64,000 nucleotides of DNA from Branchiostoma floridae (lineage: Eukaryota; Chordata; Leptocardii; Amphioxiformes; Branchiostomatidae), in assembly GCF_000003815.2 (NCBI RefSeq), contig NC_049995.1:1807391-1871390 (forward strand), in the 5' to 3' direction. This document shows, piece after piece, positions 53,775 through 62,700 of this stretch (positions within the stretch are counted from its first letter, which is position 1; every line of letters begins with the position of its first letter). Both the position numbers and the translations under genes were made by a program. The notes below the pieces were generated by a model that was not told the DNA's origin, ran no database searches, and was given only the letters and a program-made list of their open reading frames with translations.

Positions 53775-56700
53775 GTCTGCAGATCTGTGTCGATGTCTCC
53801 GGAGGTACACTGTAGTGGTGCAATGTGCTGTCAAAGAACTTCAACCTGAACTCATTTTCATCTGTATCAATTTCCTGCAGTAAGAAGTCAAATGCATGTC
53901 TTAGAGGATTATGTACATTATAATTGTACCAGACTTTCAGTAGTGGATTGAGATACATGCACCACCTTGTGCATAATGTAATAGTGCAGATTCTGAAGTC
54001 AAATTGACATTTTTCTATAACATATTTTCTTGTTCCTTTGATAACGTTTACTGACCGTGACAACAGCTTCATTCAGATATTTGAAGCCTGTCCTCTTCAC
54101 ACCACTGGCAGCATCAGCCCTGACAACCAGGGATAAACAAGTCCATTAGCCCGATTGTCCCGGGCTAGTAAAAGTGCTGTTCAAGCAAGCAGAAGTGCTT
54201 CCCCACTTGCCCGACGGGCAAGTAAGAATTTCCAGATGTGACCCGTTCAAATTACCACTGAGTGTGACAGCACATGGGGCCGAATGCCTGCCTATATTGA
54301 CCATGTCATTTTTAAGCCAGTAGAGACATTGATTTTGTTGTTGTTGCTGTCCTTGTTTAACGTCTTTTATTTCGCAAGATGTTGTCTCTTAACAAAAGTG
54401 AAAATTTATGAAAGTGAAAACACATAGAAAAATGCAATTTAAATTTCAGGCAAGTGGAAAATTTGGTTCGGGCAAGTAAATTTTTAATGTACTTGCCCGA
54501 TAGGACAAGTGAATTTTCGAAAACTTGTCTAAGACTGACAACACATTGTTCACATATTATCTGTAACTCACTACATACATGTAGCATGCAGAAAACAATG
54601 CTTTACAATGTACATGACATTATACATGATATAATGTTTGATTGTATAGACTGCAAGTTGAAACTTAGAAATCATAATGAGAAGAGAATGTAGCACGATG
54701 AATGACCCTCACGTATACCAACCTTTTCCTAAAATATGACAGAACTCCCCTCTCAAGGACTACCCAACAACTTCTCCAGCCAAGAAATCGGGATCTCTAA
54801 AGTGAACACAACATTATAAAACTGTAGAGATAAAAATTGGCAAAAGTTCTTTGCTGTTACATGACTTATATAGCCATATTTAATAAAATAGAAGTTCAAC
54901 ATGAATCGTAAGTCATTTTCACAGAGAAGAAATTACTTTAAGAAGACACATCAGGCATTATCATCTTTGGAGTGCCATACAATGCATTTACTAAGGATGG
55001 CTGCATACATGTAACTTTTCTTTTATGCAGTACTATAGGACTGTGCATGGCAGTAGAAGCAGGAAGCAAGAGCTCTCAAGTTTGAGACTATTCCAGAACT
55101 GCCATGAAAAGTCTAATCTGGTTGATATTGGTAAAATGATATTATGGACAATCTTACATGTTATATATAACTGTTAGTAATGTTTGACACTGCAGTGTAC
55201 ATTATTCTACTGGTATTACCCAATGAAGGTCATCTAGTGCCGAGGTGAAGAACTTGGTCATTACAGCCTAAGAAATACATATATGTGACAGTAGGACTAA
55301 CATTGATACTTTTATTAGGTAATTTTCTACCTACCCTGAGCAAGAGTCCCTCAAACCTCTGGACATGCTTCTGTATGTCCTGGAAACAGATAACAGAATT
55401 ATAACAGAATTATAATGAGTCAGAGCTATTCCAGGAGAGTACACATGTGTGCACTAGGAATGACATGTGAAGTGGTCAGGGTCAAATATCTTATTTTAGG
55501 GGGTGAATTTCCCAGCAAAAACATTAAATTTTGGCACAAAAGAAAAGAGCAACTTATCTCATTGCAAATATATGCTGCCCAGAGATCATAGTTCTCTAGC
55601 ATGTTCACACATTGTCAATCACCCTCAAAAAGTCCTACCCTATTGGCTCATTCTCATTGAAATGGAAGAAATTTCCCCAGCCTTTCGAACTTGATACTGA
55701 ACAAATTACAGGTATCACTGCTTTCTTCCTTTTCCACAACACCTACTGTTATGTTTTACAAAAGATGCACCAGAACATTTTTATTGTTTGATGACTTGCA
55801 AGAAATTATAGCCATGGGTGGGATTGCACCCCTAAAATATGGAAAGAAATAAAGAATTCAAATTTTAGCCCAAAAAAGAAGCAACTGATCATGAGTTCCC
55901 ATAATTATTGTTTGGCAGGTGAAGCCAACAACCCAGATGTAGATGAGCTTTACAACCATCCTTGAACAGAGACAGTGTGCGCCATAGACTTCCTGCAACC
56001 TATGATCCACTGCTTACTGAGTCACGTATTTTATCTGCGTAACGTGACGTCACGGCAGCAGTGGATTGTTCATTCCTTGACAAAGACTGGTGCTGTTCAG
56101 TCGGGTGGGTCCAACTTTTGTGTTGGGTATTACTGTAGTTAAACTAGTTCAATAATGATTTCTACCAACACAGATGAACTTCCAAGTTAAGCCTTACTTT
56201 TTGTGGGTGCATTATACCCAACAGTCTAACCTTCATAATGTATAGTATTACACAGTAGCAGTATACATGCAGCAGTTGTTCGGTGACAAATTATACTCAG
56301 AGGAAAAGCTCTAAAAAATGTAATAAAACTCAAAACTCGACAACAAGAACAAAACAGCATCAGACTTAGTATGGACGCCAGCTGGACAGGCTCATCCACT
56401 TGTGACAAATTGGCCTGATTCTTGATACAAATAACGTTATGACTAAAAATTTAACCAACCAATGCATGAATACTATGATTTGCATTTGGGCAAGTGTTTT
56501 ATATACAGTGTGTCGCAAGGCAAAACAATACCCTGAACAACCTGAAGGAAGCTTTAAGTAATTCAGCATACTATTATAATGACTAATCATGTACATGTGG
56601 TGGCCTACTAACATTTCACAGTAATTTTCCCCTTTAATGAGGAATGGCAGAAAGTAAGAACTAAAGAATGACTGAGTGTATGGAGTGTATTGGCCACTGT

Positions 56701-59700
56701 TAAACATACTTTGATAGGCTTAACATCCAACAGTTGTCTCATCTGGGCAGTCCTCACGAGGTCCAGTGGAGTTTGATCTGTGGACAGGGTGCAGAATTAG
56801 AACCTTTGACTCTGTCTTGTTCACTTTTACACAGTTAGTGTGGCCTTATACTGTCTGAGGTCTGACATAGCTCTATGAATGTCTGACCTCTATGACAAGT
56901 TCTGGCCTTCACTCATAAATAAGGTGCACAACTCAAATTTTAAGGAACACATATAATTAGTCTTTTTTAAAGTCACAAAAATTAAAAAATCAGCAGTATA
57001 GCCAAGTGGAGACATATAGGGTGAGCTGTGATCAGGGCTGTGTGGGTCGTGTTCCTCACGCTCGGAAATCTACCAAGACCTTGTCAAAATGTTTGACCAT
57101 TAGGAGCTCTCATCTTAACTAGACAGGCCGACATTTGCTTAAGAGCAAATACAGCATATTTCAGCCATACCCCTTCCCACGCAACATTGGACTGTTCCAA
57201 ATCACCCCTGCGCAAAAATGGAACATCCTCTTAACAGTACATTATCCCCCAAAGTGGACTGGTATTGTGAATTGATTCCAGGTAAAGACAGAGCTTGCTT
57301 CTATTTTTCAGAAAATGACAATAATCACACCTTCCATTCAGAAAATTTTCATCATGACTGAAAATTGTTGAATGACTTCATGTAATGTCATTAACAATTT
57401 TCAGTACGATAACTAGGTGTAAGTTTAAAAACGTATAAGCTCCTTGTGATGTGGGTACATTTATTATTGCAGTGAACTTTTTTTTATTCAAGTAGGGCAT
57501 ACGATTTAATAATTATCAAGCAGGTGCAGGTACTGTAGGAGCGTTTGTTTTCTTCAAGCTGTAAAACTGTTAAACTGTTTTACTTTGTATGCAATCAGCC
57601 ATCGAGCCTATTCTTATTTTAGTTTAACAACTCAGTCCTGCCAGACCCGGAAGATACGATTGAACCTTGTTCGAGGATTTATTTTCGTCTGTCTGGTCAG
57701 TCTGTTCATACCCTGGCGCTGAGAGTGTTTTATTGGGCTGAAACTCTGGCAGTTTAAAGTTACTTACAATTTAAATGTTCAAAGCTTATGTCAAACAACA
57801 ACAGCACTAGGAACACATACATTTGCTCTGGAGAAAATACAGCAGTTTTCGCAAGTTCCAGTCCAGTGATAGAAATGTGGCCACTATAGACAGGTGGTCA
57901 CTATAGAGAAAAAATGATGATCTATTGACTAGGAGCCATACGTTACACATGATTTCAGTACACTGATCATTAATCATATAAACATTGCACAGGTAAGCCA
58001 ATTGTTTAGATGTACAATTAAGTTCAAATAATTCTGAAGAGAAATATTGATGAGAAAATAATCATTCTCGCCACTGTCTAACTTATAATTACGTATCAAA
58101 ACTAAACGCAGATTTTCTAACTAACGCACCTTTCGCCGACTTCATCAAAGGACCGCCGGCTATCAATCAAACACGGCTGTTGATTAGACTTAGAGTTTCA
58201 AACAGTCATGTGCTGTGTGCCAGTTGACAGCGAACTTCATGCTACGTGATGTTTTACATTGCTTGGACCTTCTTTCCTACAGCGGTGCTTCTACAAAATA
58301 ATTTGACTGTAACACTGAGTCCCACATGTTTTATAGAATAGAATTTGACGCAGAACAGCGTTTTTTGCTGGGTATTTTTCTTGAAACATGTCCGTGGGAA
58401 TATCAGCGAGGCAGCGACGTAGGGATATCAGACCGTCAACAAAAGTCGCACGGCGGCTAACGGCGCAGCGAAGATACTAGCGCTATAAATAAGCGCTTCA
58501 ACTAAGGATGGCAACCCGTACAATATTTTTGTATACTGTTGAGCTAAGTAAAGTTTGTTGTTTATGAGGTTTTAGTTGTCTTTGAAGCTTTGACCCGAAA
58601 TATTTTAAAGTCAAACTGAAGAGAAGTAAGTGACTGCTACGATTATCGTAGATATGGCCCTAAAAAAACTGATAAAAGAAGCCTTCTCAATAGTCTAAAA
58701 TGCAAGAGCTTCCGGGGGGGCTTCGCCCACCTGGGTCCCCCCCACAGTGGCCCTGCCCCTGGACCCCGCCAGGGACATTCGGCGGCCCCCGGACCCCTGA
58801 AAAATTTGAAAAAATCCTGGCGAGAAGTCTGTACGGCCTGAGTCTTCAAGTTAACGTATTGTGTGGTCCCGCTTATGAATCTTAATTAGCCTTCTCTTTC
58901 CTCTTCGCTGATTGGCTGAACCACTAATTGAATTAACTCTTCCTGCCGGCTAGACGCAGGTGCAGATGTCGGCTCTGTGGGGTGAACGTCCGAAAGGTCA
59001 TGGCATGGAGAACGAAAGAAAACCAATTTCCCCTAAAAAAAAGTGCTGTAATTAAGCCTTTCACAGTACTTTATGCCAAAAATTTTACTTGGATCATTTT
59101 ACCAACTATCTTAATATATGAAGGAGGGGGTCACGGAAGNNNNNNNNNNNNNNNNNNNNNNNNNNNNNNNNNNNNNNNNNNNNNNNNNNNNNNNNNNNNN
59201 NNNNNNNNNNNNNNNNNNNNNNNNNNNNNNNNNNNNNNNTTTTGTGGGTGCATTATACCCAACAGTCTAACCTTCATAATGTATAGTATTACACAGTAGC
59301 AGTATACATGCAGCAGTTGTTCGGTGACAAATTATACTCAGAGGAAAAGCTCTAAAAAATGTAATAAAACTCAAAACTCGACAACAAGAACAAAACAGCA
59401 TCAGACTTAGTATGGACGCCAGCTGGACAGGCTCATCCACTTGTGACAAATTGGCCTGATTCTTGATACAAATAACGTTATGACTAAAAATTTAACCAAC
59501 CAATGCATGAATACTATGATTTGCATTTGGGCAAGTGTTTTATATACAGTGTGTCGCAAGGCAAAACAATACCCTGAACAACCTGAAGGAAGCTTTAAGT
59601 AATTCAGCATACTATTATAATGACTAATCATGTACATGTGGTGGCCTACTAACATTTCACAGTAATTTTCCCCTTTAATGAGGAATGGCAGAAAGTAAGA

Positions 59701-62700
59701 ACTAAAGAATGACTGAGTGTATGGAGTGTATTGGCCACTGTTAAACATACTTTGATAGGCTTAACATCCAACAGTTGTCTCATCTGGGCAGTCCTCACGA
59801 GGTCCAGTGGAGTTTGATCTGTGGACAGGGTGCAGAATTAGAACCTTTGACTCTGTCTTGTTCACTTTTACACAGTTAGTGTGGCCTTATACTGTCTGAG
59901 GTCTGACATAGCTCTATGAATGTCTGACCTCTATGACAAGTTCTGGCCTTCACTCATAAATAAGGTGCACAACTCAAATTTTAAGGAACACATATAATTA
60001 GTCTTTTTTAAAGTCACAAAAATTAAAAAATCAGCAGTATAGCCAAGTGGAGACATATAGGGTGAGCTGTGATCAGGGCTGTGTGGGTCGTGTTCCTCAC
60101 GCTCTGAAATCTACCAAGACCTTGTCAAAATGTTTGACCATTAGGAGCTCTCATCTTAATAAAACCGCCTTGGTTTGACAGGGAATCTTCATATTTTAAG
60201 TAGAAATTAGAAGTGGGTGTCTGCTTTGCTGAAGTTGACCACCACAAATCAGGTTGCAGCTCAAGGTTCTGGGTCGAACTTCAAGTTTAATTGGAGTTGG
60301 TGGTATAGGCTACCTAACTTTTGCTCCCTATAGCTATTGCTTGGTGATTGTTATACATATAGCTAGCATAGATTTGTTGACTTTCCTGAAAAGCCTGTGC
60401 GTGGGTTGTACTATTTTTGTGCGTGCAGCAATTGGTCGGCCAGCAAGGCTATTTTTGTATTTGTCTGTGGCAACAGCGATGCAATTTTTTTGCCTGATGA
60501 CCAAATAGCCATGTGTTTATTTAATATCCAATTTCGATGAATTTGAGTCACTGAAGATTACAAACGAAGTCATCTTGGGAAAATCATTTTTTTCTAAGCA
60601 ACTTCAATCATGATCATACTTGTCAGGTCCAAGATTAAAATTTCGCTAAATATTCTATCCAAAATAAAGAGGCAACAGGCGAAGTTTCTTGGAAAGAAGC
60701 AGGAAATGGCTTTCCATCGTATTTATTAAGTTTCATGTCCTATGTTTCTTAGTGGAACTCTAACCCTTCGGCCTGAGGGTGTCTGCCCACCTCCATAATC
60801 GTTAAACAAACTCCTGTCCGATACCTCAAGTCCGCACCTACATTCATTTCGTAATCTACCCGAAAGAAAGAGGCAACAGACGATACCAAATGTTTGTCGG
60901 AAAGAAGCAGGAAATGGCTTTCCATCGTGTTGATTGGGTTTCACGTCCTACGTTTCTCAGTGGACCTGTGGCCTAAGGTGCTACGCCTACCCCCGAAATC
61001 GTAAAAGAAACCCCGGTCCGAGGCCTTGAAGATTTTCTTACATCAAACTTAACTTCTAAAAATCAAGGGGTGCATGTGCATGTGACAGACTTGAAAGTAA
61101 AAAAAAAAAAGTCAACAGGCTATTTTTCCTCAGAATTTTTCATGCCTGTTTACATTTAGCCCATCAACAATACATTCAATGATCTGTCATAATCAGGAAG
61201 CAAGTATCCCAGCAGGACACTGGCAAAGTGCCAGTGTTTCCATTTTCAAAGTGACTGACATTATATATAAAAATGTACGACAGAGTCTGTTGAACCATAA
61301 AACCTCCTTGGTTGAACTGGCATGCAGGCATATGAACATGCAGTGTCCACAATTCTAAATGATAGAGCATAATTTGAACATGTACATGTGTATCAAAATG
61401 TTATCAGCTTTCTCAATGAGATCACCAGATACTATCAGTACTGCAGTTGTCACGGCTGAACTCACCCCCACTGTTCCGTAGAGTAGGATCTGCTCCATGC
61501 TGTAATAATATAACTGCTGCTTCCTTCTGGTTCCTGTAGGCAGCACAGTGCAGCGGTGTGTTGCCACTGATATCAGTACAGTTGATATTCAGGGATCTTG
61601 TACCTGTTAGCTGAGGTAAGATGAGAGATCCACATGGCTCATTTAATAGACTTCAGTTTCTATTCATGAAAAACAAGTGCTTTTAAAAAAGCTGGCATTT
61701 TGCCAATGTTTGCGTGTGTGAACGTTTTTTTTCTAGTTATTAGAATGTCATATAAATAGAACAGAGTAACTAAACCTGATATTGGCGCATGGAGAGATTC
61801 ACATATGTGCCTGAACTGCAGCAGATCTAGACATCACCTGTTAAAATTTGCGTGAACTGCAGCAAATTTCACTACACATTGCCTGTTTTTGAGTGAGCTC
61901 TGTTGCGGGGCATTTTTAAGTTGTTTTTTTTTTTTTTTTATTTCTATTCGGCAAAAAAACGAAGCGGCGAATCCGTTAACCAAAGAAATAGATTGGTGTG
62001 GCCAAATGCATGTAAAAATTAGTATTTTAATGGATGTAAAAAAGAAAAAAAAAGTTGAAAAAAATCTACCTCCCCGGATTCGAACCGGGTGCATTGGTTT
62101 AGAATGCGTAAACTTTACCACTGCGCTAGTGCGAACATGTTGAAGAAATGCCTGTTTTAACAGGTATACAAATGTTTGGCATGGATTGAACAGGTCCGTT
62201 CATCTCAACATCACAACGGCGACTACACTGGCCAGAAGGCATTTTGCGACTGCAAGTCACAAAATGCAAAAAGTTTGCAACGTAATGTTACTTCATTTGC
62301 AAAAATCTTACAAAAAAAGCCTCTATGCAGTTTTCATCAAAGTTTTTAGATTTGACATTTAAAGATACACAAAAAGTTTACAATGATGCATGCATCATGG
62401 AACAAAATGAAATTTAAGGAAATCTGTTACTGAATTGAAATGAATTTTATTGTTTTACATATTTCAGATTATTCAATATTGTTTTAAGACGGCAAATGTT
62501 TTCTTTGAACAAAGCAACGTGCAGTAACGTTAATAGACGTAATAAGCCATCCCCCCTGCCATGCCTGTACTAAGTCCGCTAACTTGGCACATGAAATCAT
62601 ACTTTTCATTGGCCACGATTCCTGGATATCTCATCTCGGATTGGCCAGAGACCTGTGTGTCGGTCCTTCTGATTGCTTCAAACTTTTCAAAAGTCATTAA

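Noticed and set aside
53299-54072. Long open frames (up to 214 codons) on both strands
   Set aside because: They are translations of the (CA)n tract. Only the exon g portion (53874-53773) is real coding sequence.
55201-55270. Possible extra exon between exons d and e
   Set aside because: A short open stretch exists, but exons d and e join in phase and reproduce the contiguous PH sequence, so no exon is needed.
62068-62140. Functional tRNA gene
   Set aside because: Anticodon and T arms fold, but the acceptor stem does not pair and the variable loop is too short.
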